Positions 25,106-33,829 of a DNA stretch of 34,439 bases are shown here, in pieces. The DNA comes from Pseudodesulfovibrio pelocollis. GTDB lineage: Bacteria; Desulfobacterota; Desulfovibrionia; Desulfovibrionales; Desulfovibrionaceae. How positions within the stretch are numbered: position 1 is the first letter of the stretch; the number at the start of each line of letters is the position of its first letter. The notes beneath the pieces are model-generated. The model saw nothing but the letters and a program-made list of their open reading frames with translations. It did no database searches and was not told the origin of the DNA. The position numbers were made by a program, and so were the translations under genes. The DNA is taken from the NCBI RefSeq assembly GCF_030282845.1, contig NZ_JASTWE010000041.1, positions 1 to 34,439 of the forward strand, given 5' to 3'.

Positions 25106-26377
25106 CTAGCGAAAATCCACACGCATGGGGCCGTTGCCCAGGTCCACGCTGGCCGCCACCTCGGGGGTGGAGGCGATGACCCGGCCCCGGCGGATGACAT
25201 GGAGCCGGGCCGGACGCAGGCGCAGGGCCTCCATCTTCGAGGCCGCCTGGAGCACCACCATGTCCGCGTGGCAGCCCGGAGCCAGGCCGTAGCCGGTCAG
25301 GCCCAGCGTCCTCGCCCCGTTGACGGTCACGGCGTCAAAGAGCGCCTCCTGCTGCTCCACGCCGGTCATGTGCAGGGCGTGGGCGCCCATGTGGGCCACC
25401 TCGAGCATGTCGTGGGTGCCCATGGGATACCACGGGTCCATGACGTCGTCGTGTCCCAACGACACATTGACGCCGTGGGCCATCAGCTCGGGCACGCGCA
25501 TCAGGCCGCGCCGCTTGGGATAGGTGTCGTGGCGGCCCTGGAGATTCATGTTCACCAGCGGATTGCAGACGCAGTTGACGCGGGCCTCGGCCATGAGCGG
25601 CAGGAGCTTGGACACATAGTAGTTGTCCATGGAGTGCATGCTGGTCAGGTGCGATCCCGTGACCCGGCCGTGCAGGCCCAGCCGCTGGGCCTCGAAGGTC
25701 AGGGCCTCGATATGGCGCGACAGGGGGTCGTCGGACTCGTCGCAGTGCATGTCCACCATCAGACCGCGCTCGCTCGCCAGCTCGCACAAGAGCCGCACCG
25801 ACTCGCGCCCCTCATCCATGGTCCGCTCGAAGTGGGGGATGCCGCCCACCACGTCCACGCCCCGGTCCAGGGCGGCGCGCATCAGGCCCATGCCGTTTCT
25901 TGACCGGAGCAGGCCATCCTGGGGAAAGGCCACCAGCTGGATGTCCACCACGTCCTTCATCTCGTCGCGCACCGCAAGGAGCACGTCCACGGCCATCAGG
26001 CTCGGGTCCGTGGTGTCCACATGGGTGCGGATGGCCAGATTGCCCCGGGCCACGGCCCAGGAGATGAGCTTCATGGCCCGGGCCTTGATTCCCTCGGCGG
26101 TCAGGTCGGGCTTGAGCTCGCCCCAGATGCGGATGCCTTCGAGCAGCGTACCGTCGCGGTTGAGCCGGGGCATGCCCATGGACAGGGTGGCGTCCATGTG
26201 AAAATGGCTGTCAACAAAGGGCGGGGTAACGAGGTTGCCGCCAGCGTCCACCTCGCGGGCCGCCTTGGCCTCAATGGCCGGGGCCACCTCCACGATGCGC
26301 CCGGCCGCGCAGGCGATGTCCATCAGCACCGGCTCGCCGTGCAGGGCGCAGTTTCTGACTATCAGGTCAAGGGTCAT
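25106..26377 (-). CDS. codA: Cytosine deaminase-like amidohydrolase
   Basis: A 423-residue metal-dependent amidohydrolase. It has the metal motif SHFHMD (His58, His60), MHCDESDD, the GSHLTSMHSM segment and GHDDVMDPWYPMGT, all arranged as in E. coli CodA; the NPLVNMNLQGRHDTYPKRRG segment is almost the same. CodA turns cytosine into uracil and ammonia in the cytoplasm. Related enzymes act on isocytosine or creatinine-like rings, so cytosine is the best but not the only candidate. CGAGGAACACCC precedes the ATG. No CodB permease is nearby. The GNAT-nitrilase gene follows. Confidence 0.88.
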   Translation of the reverse strand: MTLDLIVRNCALHGEPVLMDIACAAGRIVEVAPAIEAKAAREVDAGGNLVTPPFVDSHFHMDATLSMGMPRLNRDGTLLEGIRIWGELKPDLTAEGIKARAMKLISWAVARGNLAIRTHVDTTDPSLMAVDVLLAVRDEMKDVVDIQLVAFPQDGLLRSRNGMGLMRAALDRGVDVVGGIPHFERTMDEGRESVRLLCELASERGLMVDMHCDESDDPLSRHIEALTFEAQRLGLHGRVTGSHLTSMHSMDNYYVSKLLPLMAEARVNCVCNPLVNMNLQGRHDTYPKRRGLMRVPELMAHGVNVSLGHDDVMDPWYPMGTHDMLEVAHMGAHALHMTGVEQQEALFDAVTVNGARTLGLTGYGLAPGCHADMVVLQAASKMEALRLRPARLHVIRRGRVIASTPEVAASVDLGNGPMRVDFR

Positions 26378-26442
26378 GGGTGTTCCTCGTGGTCTGGGTC
26401 ATTGGTTTCCGCCCCCTTCTACCCCACGGCGCGCCAATGATA

Positions 26443-26466
26443 AAGGGGCCGGGCCAGAGGAGCCCC
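26443..26466 (-). terminator. Second hairpin downstream of trmI
   Basis: On the minus strand GGGGC and GCCCC arms (26462-26466 and 26445-26449) enclose a 12-base loop, followed by TTTA. It may back up the terminator just upstream at 26486-26518. Confidence 0.4.
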
Positions 26467-26485
26467 GACCCGCCCCCCCGGAGAA

Positions 26486-26518
26486 ATGGAAAAGGCCCGC
26501 CTCAAAGGAAGCGAGCCT
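26486..26518 (-). terminator. Intrinsic terminator of trmI
   Basis: On the minus strand AGGCTCGC (26511-26518) pairs with GCGGGCCT (26493-26500), including one G-T pair, with a ten-base loop and a TTTTCC tail. It lies about 30 bases after the trmI stop and separates it from codA. Confidence 0.7.
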
Positions 26519-26545
26519 GTGTTGTCTGCGGCGATGCGGGCCGGG

Positions 26546-27439
26546 CTACTCTTGGTCCAGATCGTGGTCTTGGCCGGGGCCAATGTCGTCGCCCATGTCC
26601 TGCTCCAGGTCGGGATCGATTTCCGGGTCGGCGGCGGGCGCCTCTCCGTCCTCAAGGTCGGCCGACGGGCAGGCGGGCTGCTCCATGTAGCGGGTGAAGA
26701 CGAGGAATCCGGTGTGGGCCACCATGCGGTCGTCCGGGCGCAGGCGGTCGGCCACGGGTTTCCAGCGGCGCACCAGGATTTCGAGCACCTCGGTCTCGGC
26801 AAAGGGACCGGCCTCCAGCCCGCGCAGCAGGTCGCTGACCTGGTTGACCGTGGGCAGCAGGAAGCCGCACATGGCGCCGGGGATGACCGCGCCCGGGATG
26901 CTCCCCAGGTATTCCCACGGGGTGCGCACGTCGAGAAAGAGCGCGTCCGCGCCCGAGTGCAGAAAACCGTCCTCGATGTTGCGGTTGACCTGCTCCACGC
27001 GGGCGGCCAGGCCCACGCGCTCCAGGTTCTTGCCCGCCAGCTTGTAGAAATCCGCCCGCCGCTCATAGGTGATGACCTTGCCCGTGTCGCCCACGAACCA
27101 GGCCAGGGCCGTGGTCAGCCCGCCCGAGCCGGTGCCCGACTCGATGACCGTGGAGCCGGGACCGATGCCGAGCTTCATCATCAGGTACCCGATCTCCTTG
27201 GGATACATGATCTGGGTCTGGCGCTTCACGCCCTTGATCAGGTCGTGCAGGGTGGGCTTGAGGGTGAGGTAGGACCGGCCCAGATGGGTCTTGACGTACT
27301 GGCCGAATCCGGCCTCGGCCACATCGTCCATGAGCAGCCTGCCGTCGTGGGTGTGCACCTCGCCGCCCGCCTCCAGCTTGCGCAGGTAGCGTTTGCCCTT
27401 GTGGCTGATGAGCAGCACGAGTTGTCCGGGTTCGATCAT
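26546..27439 (-). CDS. trmI: tRNA (adenine-N1)-methyltransferase, TrmI type
   Basis: A 297-residue enzyme that uses SAM to make m1A at position 58 of tRNA. The N-terminal small beta domain (about 1-70) is followed by the Rossmann domain with SAM motif VIESGTGSGGLT at 98-109 and the catalytic region DALFLDVRTPWEYL near 165. HDLIKGVKRQTQIMYPKEIG at 65-84 is a family signature. The last 35 residues form an Asp/Glu-rich tail beyond the usual end. The ATG at 27439 is chosen over an upstream extension for its AGGAG site and family match. Confidence 0.9.
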   Translation of the reverse strand: MIEPGQLVLLISHKGKRYLRKLEAGGEVHTHDGRLLMDDVAEAGFGQYVKTHLGRSYLTLKPTLHDLIKGVKRQTQIMYPKEIGYLMMKLGIGPGSTVIESGTGSGGLTTALAWFVGDTGKVITYERRADFYKLAGKNLERVGLAARVEQVNRNIEDGFLHSGADALFLDVRTPWEYLGSIPGAVIPGAMCGFLLPTVNQVSDLLRGLEAGPFAETEVLEILVRRWKPVADRLRPDDRMVAHTGFLVFTRYMEQPACPSADLEDGEAPAADPEIDPDLEQDMGDDIGPGQDHDLDQE

Positions 27440-27579
27440 GTCCTTATGCTCCTGGTGAAAATATGGCTTGGGGTACGGCCCCCGAGGCGCGAAGTCAAGG
27501 AAAAGCGCCGCGGCCCGGCCGGAGCCGACATGGAACGGCGGCACAAAGCCCTTGCCAGCGCGCCGCCCGGCCTGTAGGT

Positions 27580-27592
27580 TTCACAATGTGAA
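27580..27592. promoter_or_regulatory. Short palindrome between trmI and the radical SAM gene
   Basis: TTCACA-A-TGTGAA is a perfect 13-base palindrome in the 277-base divergent spacer. The arms resemble half-sites of helix-turn-helix regulators such as the CRP/FNR group. It lies about 40 bases upstream of the promoter at 27633. Such a short palindrome can be chance. Confidence 0.3.
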
Positions 27593-27632
27593 GAAAGCGC
27601 GGGGCGAGGCAGGCGGACGGGGCGGACTCCCC

Positions 27633-27660
27633 TTGACATGCGCGCCCTGATACTTAATCT
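27633..27660 (+). promoter_or_regulatory. Probable promoter of the radical SAM gene
   Basis: A perfect TTGACA (27633-27638), a 16-base spacer and a weaker TAATCT (27655-27660). It lies about 57 bases upstream of the ATG at 27717 and probably also serves the RNase gene downstream. Confidence 0.55.
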
Positions 27661-27716
27661 TCCTTGAGATTTTTCCGGGACCACACCCCCGAACCCCTGC
27701 GAGGTACGCCCGACAC

Positions 27717-28694
27717 ATGGCATACGCATACGTCTTCGGACCCGTCATGAGCGGGCGGCTGGGCCGGTCCCTGGGGCTGGACCTGCTGGGCGGACGCGTC
27801 TGTTCCATGGACTGCGTGTACTGCGAGGTGGGGGCCACCCGCGACCTGACCCTTGAGCGCCGGGAATACGTCCCGGCCCGGGCCATCCTCGACGAGCTGG
27901 CCCACTGGAAGGCGCAAGGGTTCGAGCCGCCGGACGCCGTGACCCTCGGCGGCCTTGGCGAACCGACCCTGAACACGGCTATGGCCGAGGTCATCAAGGG
28001 CGCGCGCGCCCTGTTCCCGTCCGTGCCCGTGGCCGTGCTGACCAACGCCACCACCATGACCGATGCGCAGGTACGCCGCGAACTGGCCCTGGCCGATGTG
28101 GTCCTGCCGAGCATGGATTCGCTGGTGGAGGCAGAGTTTGCGGCCGTCAACCGCCCCTGCCCCGGGGTGACGCCCGCGGCCGTGGCCCAGGGGCTCCTCG
28201 CCTTCCGGCAGGAATTCACGGGCAGGATATTTCTGGAGATTTTGCTTGCCGAGGGAATCAACGATTCCGACGAGAACCTGGGCAGGCTGAAGACTTTCTG
28301 CCAACAGCTCGCCCCTGACCGGGTGGATGTGGTCACCCTGACCCGTCCGGGCACGGTCCGGGGGGTGCGCCCCGTGGACGGGGCCATCTTGAGCCGCTGG
28401 CGCAAGGCGCTCGGCGCGGGACAGGCCCGCGCCGGGGAACGCAAGGAGCCGACACACGCCACGCTGGACGAGGCGCGGACACGCGAGTTCGTGCTCGCCT
28501 CCCTCGTGCGCAGGCCCCAGACCGTTTCACAGTTGGCCCAGGCACTGGGCGCGCCGCAACACGCGGTGCGCGCGGCCGTGGAAGCCCTGGAGCGGGCGGG
28601 CGACATCGTTGCCCGCGCCGACAGGGGCGAAGTCTGCTACCACGGCTCGGGGCATGTCCTCGAAGACGCGCGGGGCTGCGGACCAACGCCTTGA
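27717..28694 (+). CDS. Radical SAM protein, COG0731-like, with winged helix
   Basis: A 325-residue protein. The N-terminal YVFGPVMSGRLGRSLGLDLL and the cluster motif CSMDCVYCEVG (Cys29, Cys33, Cys36) mark the COG0731 Fe-S oxidoreductase group. LGGLGEPTLN near 80 is the SAM-binding GGEP-like segment. After about 245 there is a winged-helix domain (TREFVLASLVRRPQTVSQLA), which suggests nucleic acid binding or regulation. The substrate is unknown; relatives act in tRNA wyosine pathways but bacterial members are uncharacterised. It is 34 bases upstream of the RNase gene, in a likely operon. Confidence 0.85.
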   Translation: MAYAYVFGPVMSGRLGRSLGLDLLGGRVCSMDCVYCEVGATRDLTLERREYVPARAILDELAHWKAQGFEPPDAVTLGGLGEPTLNTAMAEVIKGARALFPSVPVAVLTNATTMTDAQVRRELALADVVLPSMDSLVEAEFAAVNRPCPGVTPAAVAQGLLAFRQEFTGRIFLEILLAEGINDSDENLGRLKTFCQQLAPDRVDVVTLTRPGTVRGVRPVDGAILSRWRKALGAGQARAGERKEPTHATLDEARTREFVLASLVRRPQTVSQLAQALGAPQHAVRAAVEALERAGDIVARADRGEVCYHGSGHVLEDARGCGPTP

Positions 28695-28728
28695 ATTATT
28701 TCATACATTTTTTTGACACGAGGATTTC

Positions 28729-30198
28729 ATGACCGACAAGAAGAAACGGCAGAAGATGTTCATCTCCGTGCTGCCGGGAGAACAGGTCGAGGTGGTCATC
28801 GCCGAAGAGGGCAAGGTCGACGAGTATTACGTTGAGATGGTCCATCAGGCCAAGACCAAGGGCGACATCTACAAGGGCTACATCCACAACATCGACAACG
28901 GGTTGCAGGCCGCCTTCATCAACTACGGGGCCGAGCGCAACGGATTCCTCCAGATCGACGAGGTCCACCCGGAATACTACATGGGCAGCTACCCCATGAA
29001 GAAGGGGTCGCGCTACCCGCTGATGCAGAAGGTGCTCAAGGCGGGCCAGGAGGTGCTGGTCCAGGTGGTCAAGGAGCCCACGGGCAAGAAGGGCGCGTTT
29101 TTGACCACCTATCTCTCCCTGCCGGGCCGCAGCTTTGTCTACACCGTGGGCCGCAGCCAGATGGGCGTGTCGCGCAAGATAGAGAACGAGAAGGAGCGCG
29201 AGCGGCTCAAGAACATCATCGAGACCTTCCCCACCACCGAGGGCGTGGGCCTCATCGCCCGCACGGCCGCCGTGGGCCAGTCCAAGGTCGCCCTTGAGCG
29301 CGACTACAAATACCTCAACCGGCTCTGGGAAGACATCCGGGCCAATGCCCAGAAGGTCAAGGCCCCGGCCATGGTCTACCAGGAACTGGGGCTGGCCGCC
29401 CGCGCCGTGCGCGACTACCTGACCCTGGACGTGACCGAGGTCTGGGTGGACGACAAGGACACCTTCGAGCAGGTCAACCAGTTCGTCAAACTCGCCTTCC
29501 CCCGCAAGAACAGCCTGGTCAAGCTGCACGAAGACACGGACCTGAGCCTGCTTGAGCGCTTCAACCTCGTCAAACAGGTGCAGGAGATCTACACCCGCGA
29601 GGCGTCCATGCCCTCGGGCGGGCGGCTGGTCTTCGACGCCACCGAGGCCCTGACCGCCATCGACATCAACTCCGGCAAGATCGGCGGCGAGAAGAATTTC
29701 CAGAAGATGGCGCTCAAGACCAACCTGGAGGCCGCTGTGGAGATCGCCCGCCAGCTGCGCCTGCGCGACATCGGCGGCCAGGTGGTCATCGACTTCATCG
29801 AGATGAAGAACCCCAAGGACTGCCGCGAGGTCGAGAAGGTCATGAAGGCCGAGATGAAGAACGACAGGGCGCGCACCGATGTCAGCCGCATCTCGCCCTT
29901 TGGCCTCATGGAGCTGGTGCGCCAGCGCCTGGGCTCGTCGGCCATCGCCATCTCCACCGAGCCGTGCCCCTGCTGCAAGGGCACCGGCATCCGGCGCAAC
30001 ATGGAATGGCAGGCCATGCAGGCCCTCAAGGACATCCACCGCGAGGCGCGCAAGCCCGGCAACGAGATGGTGGACTACACCTGCGAGGAAGAGCTGGCCA
30101 TCTACCTGCTCAACAACAAGCGCGGCGTGCTGGCCGACCTGGAAACCCGCTACGGCAAGCGCATCCACGTGGATATCGAGTACGAATACGACGAATAG
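28729..30198 (+). CDS. rng: Ribonuclease, Rne/Rng family
   Basis: A 489-residue endoribonuclease for rRNA maturation and mRNA decay. An S1-like RNA-binding domain is near 40-125 (GDIYKGYIHNIDNGLQAAFI). The catalytic metal site is Asp312 in AIDINSGK and Asp355 in VIDFIEMK, 43 residues apart as in E. coli RNase E. The zinc link CPCC with Cys413 and Cys416 allows dimer pairing. The length fits RNase G; there is no long degradosome tail. ACGAGGATTTC precedes the ATG. The structured repeat begins three bases after the stop. Confidence 0.92.
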   Translation: MTDKKKRQKMFISVLPGEQVEVVIAEEGKVDEYYVEMVHQAKTKGDIYKGYIHNIDNGLQAAFINYGAERNGFLQIDEVHPEYYMGSYPMKKGSRYPLMQKVLKAGQEVLVQVVKEPTGKKGAFLTTYLSLPGRSFVYTVGRSQMGVSRKIENEKERERLKNIIETFPTTEGVGLIARTAAVGQSKVALERDYKYLNRLWEDIRANAQKVKAPAMVYQELGLAARAVRDYLTLDVTEVWVDDKDTFEQVNQFVKLAFPRKNSLVKLHEDTDLSLLERFNLVKQVQEIYTREASMPSGGRLVFDATEALTAIDINSGKIGGEKNFQKMALKTNLEAAVEIARQLRLRDIGGQVVIDFIEMKNPKDCREVEKVMKAEMKNDRARTDVSRISPFGLMELVRQRLGSSAIAISTEPCPCCKGTGIRRNMEWQAMQALKDIHREARKPGNEMVDYTCEEELAIYLLNNKRGVLADLETRYGKRIHVDIEYEYDE

Positions 30199-30200
30199 TC

Positions 30201-30401
30201 CGGCTGTTGAAAAACGTCCGATTGCTGCGTTGCTTCAAAAAGGTCACAAATCCGCAGGACAGCGGATTTGGACGTCGGCTCCTGCCGACGCCCCGAAGGG
30301 GTGAGCCCCAGGACGGGGCGAATCAAATCCTCGCGTACCAGGAGTACGCTTCGGCCTTGACCTTTTTTCGCGCCTTGCACTCGAACATTTTTGAACAGCC
30401 T
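30201..30401 (+). repeat. Dispersed structured repeat, copy 2, with hairpin insert
   Basis: This copy matches copy 1 (18411-18532, reversed) over both ends and the inner GCGTAC hairpin, here GCGTAC-CAGGA-GTACGC. The inner stem is AAAAAGGTCA with TGACCTTTTTT, where copy 1 has GGGCAA with TTGCCC, so a base pair has changed on both sides together. About 80 bases are inserted between the stem and the inner hairpin and hold four successive small hairpins (30247-30319). It fills most of the gap between rng and queH and probably ends transcription. Confidence 0.85.
30247..30319. repeat. Array of four hairpins inside repeat copy 2
   Basis: Four stems in 73 bases: CAAATCCGC/GCGGATTTG (30247-30270), CGTCGGC/GCCGACG (30273-30290), CCCC/GGGG (30291-30301) and GCCCC/GGGGC (30305-30319). 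They are absent from copy 1, so this is an insertion, perhaps a nested palindromic element. Confidence 0.75.
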
Positions 30402-30455
30402 AATTAACCCCTTCAGGGATCAGGTTGCGTGTCGGTCAAGCAGCCGAAAAGACAC

Positions 30456-31046
30456 ATGAAACGCCTTCTCCTGCATATCTGCTGCGGGCCGTGCGCCATC
30501 ACCACGCTGACCACCCTGCGCGACCAGGGGTTCGCTGTCACGGGGCTGTTCTACAACCCCAACATCCACCCCCTGACCGAGTACGCCAGACGGCGCGACG
30601 GCTGCCTTGAGGTGGCCGGGCGCCTGGGCGTCCAGGTCATCGTCAAGGACGACGAGTACGACCCAAAGGTGTGGTTTCGCGACGTGGCCCAGCGCGAGAC
30701 CAACCGCTGCTTCCACTGCTATGCCCGCCGCCTGGAGCGCACTGCGGCCATCGCCAGAAAGGGCGGGTTCGACGGCTTTTCCACTACCCTGCTCTATTCC
30801 AGGCACCAGAAGCACGAGGTCATCGCCGGGCTGGGCCGGGACATGGCGACCAAGGCCACCCCGTTCGTCTACCATGACTTCCGCCAGGGCTGGAGCGAGG
30901 GCATCGAGACCTCCAAGGCCTGGGGCGTCTACCGCCAGCAATACTGCGGCTGCCTCTACAGTGAAAACGAGCGCTACGCCCGGCTGCTCAATGGCCCGAA
31001 ACAGACGGCCAACAGCGCGAGGCCGGAAACAGAGGGACGCGAATGA
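30456..31046 (+). CDS. queH: Epoxyqueuosine reductase QueH
   Basis: A 196-residue protein that performs the last step of queuosine synthesis in tRNA, reducing epoxyqueuosine. The family's cysteine sets are all present: HICCGPC (Cys9, Cys10, Cys13), CFHC (Cys85, Cys88) and YCGC (Cys164, Cys166), which hold the iron-sulfur cluster and a metal. The ATG at 30456 is chosen because family members start close to the CC motif; a GTG at 30429 would add nine residues. It overlaps the next gene by four bases. Confidence 0.9.
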   Translation: MKRLLLHICCGPCAITTLTTLRDQGFAVTGLFYNPNIHPLTEYARRRDGCLEVAGRLGVQVIVKDDEYDPKVWFRDVAQRETNRCFHCYARRLERTAAIARKGGFDGFSTTLLYSRHQKHEVIAGLGRDMATKATPFVYHDFRQGWSEGIETSKAWGVYRQQYCGCLYSENERYARLLNGPKQTANSARPETEGRE

Positions 31047-31417
31047 GCCGCCGCGATCTCGCCCTGGTCCTCTTCGTGGCCGTCACCGCAGCCGAGGGCC
31101 TGGCCCACGGCCTGACCCACAACACCACGGACGCCTGGACCACCGGCCTCCTGGCCCTGGTCGTCTTTTCGGCCCTGAGCTGGATGGCCCGGCAGGGGCG
31201 GCCCATCCCCCTGTGGGCCGTGGTGGTGGTCATGCTGGTCACGGCCACGCGCCATCTGGTGGCCGGGGCCATCATCCTGACGGCCGACCCGGCACTGGCC
31301 GGGCCTGCCACGGAATCGACCGCAGCGGGCCTCATCCGGCTGGCGGCCGGGGCAGCCCTGATCTGGGCCGGATTGACGGTCTTTGTCGGCCGACACCGGC
31401 GGGACGACCATGGGTAG
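31043..31417 (+). CDS. Small four-segment membrane protein (PsiE-like at best)
   Basis: A 124-residue inner-membrane protein with four hydrophobic segments (about 5-20, 32-48, 56-76 and 95-115) and a polar, charged tail ending RRDDHG. Segment spacing and the 'RHLVAGAIIL' string vaguely recall PsiE-like proteins, but I would not assign it to a family. It is translationally coupled to queH (ATGA overlap) and its 3' end overlaps hemW by eight bases, so it belongs to a queH-hemW operon. Confidence 0.65.
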   Translation: MSRRDLALVLFVAVTAAEGLAHGLTHNTTDAWTTGLLALVVFSALSWMARQGRPIPLWAVVVVMLVTATRHLVAGAIILTADPALAGPATESTAAGLIRLAAGAALIWAGLTVFVGRHRRDDHG

Positions 31418-32690
31418 GATCTACGGCGAGGACGTGCCCACCCGCCCGGCCTTCCCGGACGCCATGGGCAAGGGCGCGGGCAGGAAAAGCCCCGGGCGCA
31501 AAGGCTCCGGCGACCCCGAGGGCGCACCTCCGGCCGACCACGACAAGGGGTTGCTCCTCTACATCCACGTGCCCTTCTGCCGCTCGCGCTGCCACTACTG
31601 CACCTTCCACTCCCAGGCCTTCAACCAGGTCACCTTTGCCTGGTATCACAAGCTGCTCCTTGAGGAGATCAAGCTCTGGGGCGCTCGGCTCAAGGGGCCG
31701 AAGCTGCGCACCATCTATTTCGGCGGCGGCACGCCGAGCCTGATCCCCCTGACCCAGCTTGCGCAGATCATGCAGGCCCTGGACAAGGCCTTTGTCCTTG
31801 GCCCGGCCATGGAAGTGACCCTGGAGGCCAACCCTGACTCGGCCACGGATGTCAGCTATTTCCGCGCCCTGCTTTCCATGGGCATCAACCGCCTCTCCCT
31901 TGGCGTGCAGAGCCTGAGCGACGCACACCTGCACGCCCTGGGCCGCCCCCACTCGGCGGCCATGGCCCACGCCGCCTTCACCAGCGCGCGCCAGGCCGGA
32001 TTCGGCAACATCGGCCTCGACTTCATCTGGGGGCTGCCCGGCCAACGCCTCAAGGGGTGGATCGACCAGCTGACCGTGGTCACATCCATGCGGCCCGAGC
32101 ACATCTCGGCCTACAACCTGACCCTGGAGCCGGACACGCCCATGACCGCGCTCTGCGCCGAGGGCGGTCCCCTGACCCTGCCGCCGGACAAGGAACAGGG
32201 GCGCATGTTCGTCTACGGCGCGGAATACCTCGAATCCATGGGCTACATGCACTACGAGGTGTCGAACTTCGCCCGCATGGGCTTTGTCTCGGCCCACAAT
32301 TCCGGCTACTGGAGCGGTGCCGACTACCTGGGCCTGGGGCCGTCGGCGGTGTCCACCATCGGGCGGCGGCGCTTCGAGAACCCGCGCTACATGGACGAGT
32401 ACGACGCCTATGTACGCGGCGGGTTGGTTGGCCGCGAGCACGAAACCCTGACCGACGCCGACCTGCTGCGCGAGCTGGTCATGCTCTCCCTGCGTACGGC
32501 CAAGGGGCTTGACCTCAAGGAGTTTCGCAAACGCGCCGGGTTCGACATGGTCAAGCGCCACGAGCGGCTCATCGCCGCTTTGCACCGCGAAAATCTCGTG
32601 CGCATCAACCACGGCTTCCTGCGCCTGACCAAGAACGGCATGCTCGTGTCCAACGTCATCATCCGCCGCCTCGCCTTTGACGAGGAATAG
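31410..32690 (+). CDS. hemW: Heme chaperone HemW (radical SAM)
   Basis: A 426-residue protein. The motif YIHVPFCRSRCHYCTF has Cys57, Cys61 and Cys64, with Phe at the fourth position where true HemN oxidases have Cys, which marks HemW. GGGTPSL, LEANPDS, LSLGVQS and GLPGQ follow in the usual order. HemW binds heme and delivers it to respiratory proteins. An N-terminal tail of about 45 residues, rich in Gly, Lys and Pro, precedes the domain. The ATG at 31410 overlaps the preceding gene by eight bases. Confidence 0.88.
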   Translation: MGRIYGEDVPTRPAFPDAMGKGAGRKSPGRKGSGDPEGAPPADHDKGLLLYIHVPFCRSRCHYCTFHSQAFNQVTFAWYHKLLLEEIKLWGARLKGPKLRTIYFGGGTPSLIPLTQLAQIMQALDKAFVLGPAMEVTLEANPDSATDVSYFRALLSMGINRLSLGVQSLSDAHLHALGRPHSAAMAHAAFTSARQAGFGNIGLDFIWGLPGQRLKGWIDQLTVVTSMRPEHISAYNLTLEPDTPMTALCAEGGPLTLPPDKEQGRMFVYGAEYLESMGYMHYEVSNFARMGFVSAHNSGYWSGADYLGLGPSAVSTIGRRRFENPRYMDEYDAYVRGGLVGREHETLTDADLLRELVMLSLRTAKGLDLKEFRKRAGFDMVKRHERLIAALHRENLVRINHGFLRLTKNGMLVSNVIIRRLAFDEE

Positions 32691-32792
32691 CACCCCCGCA
32701 AGGCCGCAACAGCGGGCATCCGGTTGCGCCCGGGGCCGTGTCAGGGTAGACGTATGGGCGTTTGCACCCGGCCCCAACGACGAGGAAAACCC

Positions 32793-33305
32793 ATGCGCAT
32801 ATCCATACCCAAGGTTCACGGCGATTCCCCCAGGGAAAAGCTCATCCGCACCCTCGCCCTGGTCCTGATCTTCGCCCTGGTGGCCTGGGCCTTCATCAAG
32901 AACAACGAGCGCGTGCTGGACACCCTCCACCGCCAGGGCACGGTCTACGACGAAACCGGCGTCCTCAGCGAGGAGCAGCGCAAGTTCATCGTCTCCTTCA
33001 CCCGCGCCCTCAAGGAGGAGTTCGGCATGAACTGCCGCGTGCAGGTCTTTGGCGGCGATTTCGTGGTCCCGGAGCTGGACGCCAAGACCATGTACATGGG
33101 GCTGGCCCCGGCCATTGGCGCCGTGGAGCTGCGCTTTCCCCCCATGATGAGCCGCGCCCTGGGGCCGGAATTCATCGAATCCCTCAAAACGGAGCATCTC
33201 TTGCCATCACTCGCAACCGACGATTGGCCCATGGAAATCCAGATGGTGCTGGCCGCCATCTATGAAAAACTGACCCAGCTCGAAGGAGACACCCCCGGTG
33301 AGTAG
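32793..33305 (+). CDS. TPM-domain-like membrane-anchored protein
   Basis: A 170-residue protein with one N-terminal membrane segment (about 20-36) and a soluble domain starting [19 protein letters not shown]. This resembles the beginning of TPM (DUF477/YgcG) domains, where 'D-x-x-G-V-L-S' opens the fold. TPM domains occur in Psb27-like and periplasmic proteins and no general reaction is known. The ATG at 32793 follows GAGGAAAACCC. It overlaps rnhA by eight bases, so the two are an operon. Confidence 0.65.
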   Translation: MRISIPKVHGDSPREKLIRTLALVLIFALVAWAFIKNNERVLDTLHRQGTVYDETGVLSEEQRKFIVSFTRALKEEFGMNCRVQVFGGDFVVPELDAKTMYMGLAPAIGAVELRFPPMMSRALGPEFIESLKTEHLLPSLATDDWPMEIQMVLAAIYEKLTQLEGDTPGE

Positions 33306-33780
33306 CCGCGTGACCATCTACACCGACGGCTCCTGCCTGGGCAATCCCGGCCCGGGCGGCTATGGCGCGGTCCTCATCCACGGCGAATACAAGGGCATGA
33401 ACGCCGACAACTACAAGGAATTCTCCCAGGGCTACCGCGATACCACCAACAACCGCATGGAGCTTCGGGCCGTCATCGTCGGTCTCTCGGCCCTGACCCG
33501 CCCCTGCGCCGTGGACCTGTGGACCGACTCCAAATACGTGCAGGAGGCCATCACCAAGAACTGGATAGGCAACTGGCAGCGCAACGGCTGGAAAACCGCA
33601 GCCAAAAAGCCGGTCAAGAACCAGGACCTCTGGCAGCAGCTCCTCCCGCTCATCAAGCAGCACGATGTCACCTTCCACTGGGTCAAGGGCCACAGCGGCC
33701 ACCTGCTCAACGAACGCTGCGACGTCCTGGCCCGCACCGCCGCCGCCGGCCCGAACCTGCTGGACGACACGGCCCCATAG
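33298..33780 (+). CDS. rnhA: Ribonuclease HI
   Basis: A 160-residue enzyme that removes the RNA strand of RNA-DNA hybrids. All catalytic residues are present: Asp10 (YTDGSC), Glu55 (NNRMELRA), Asp77 (WTDSKYV), His132 (VKGHSGH) and Asp142 (ERCDVLAR). The basic region [20 protein letters not shown] binds the hybrid. The start is GTG at 33298, with AAGGAG ten bases before. The end lies 50 bases before the next small membrane protein. Confidence 0.95.
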   Translation: MSSRVTIYTDGSCLGNPGPGGYGAVLIHGEYKGMNADNYKEFSQGYRDTTNNRMELRAVIVGLSALTRPCAVDLWTDSKYVQEAITKNWIGNWQRNGWKTAAKKPVKNQDLWQQLLPLIKQHDVTFHWVKGHSGHLLNERCDVLARTAAAGPNLLDDTAP

Positions 33781-33829
33781 GCTCAGGCCTATATTTGACA
33801 TCCGCACCAGCCTGCCGCACAGTCGCCGG

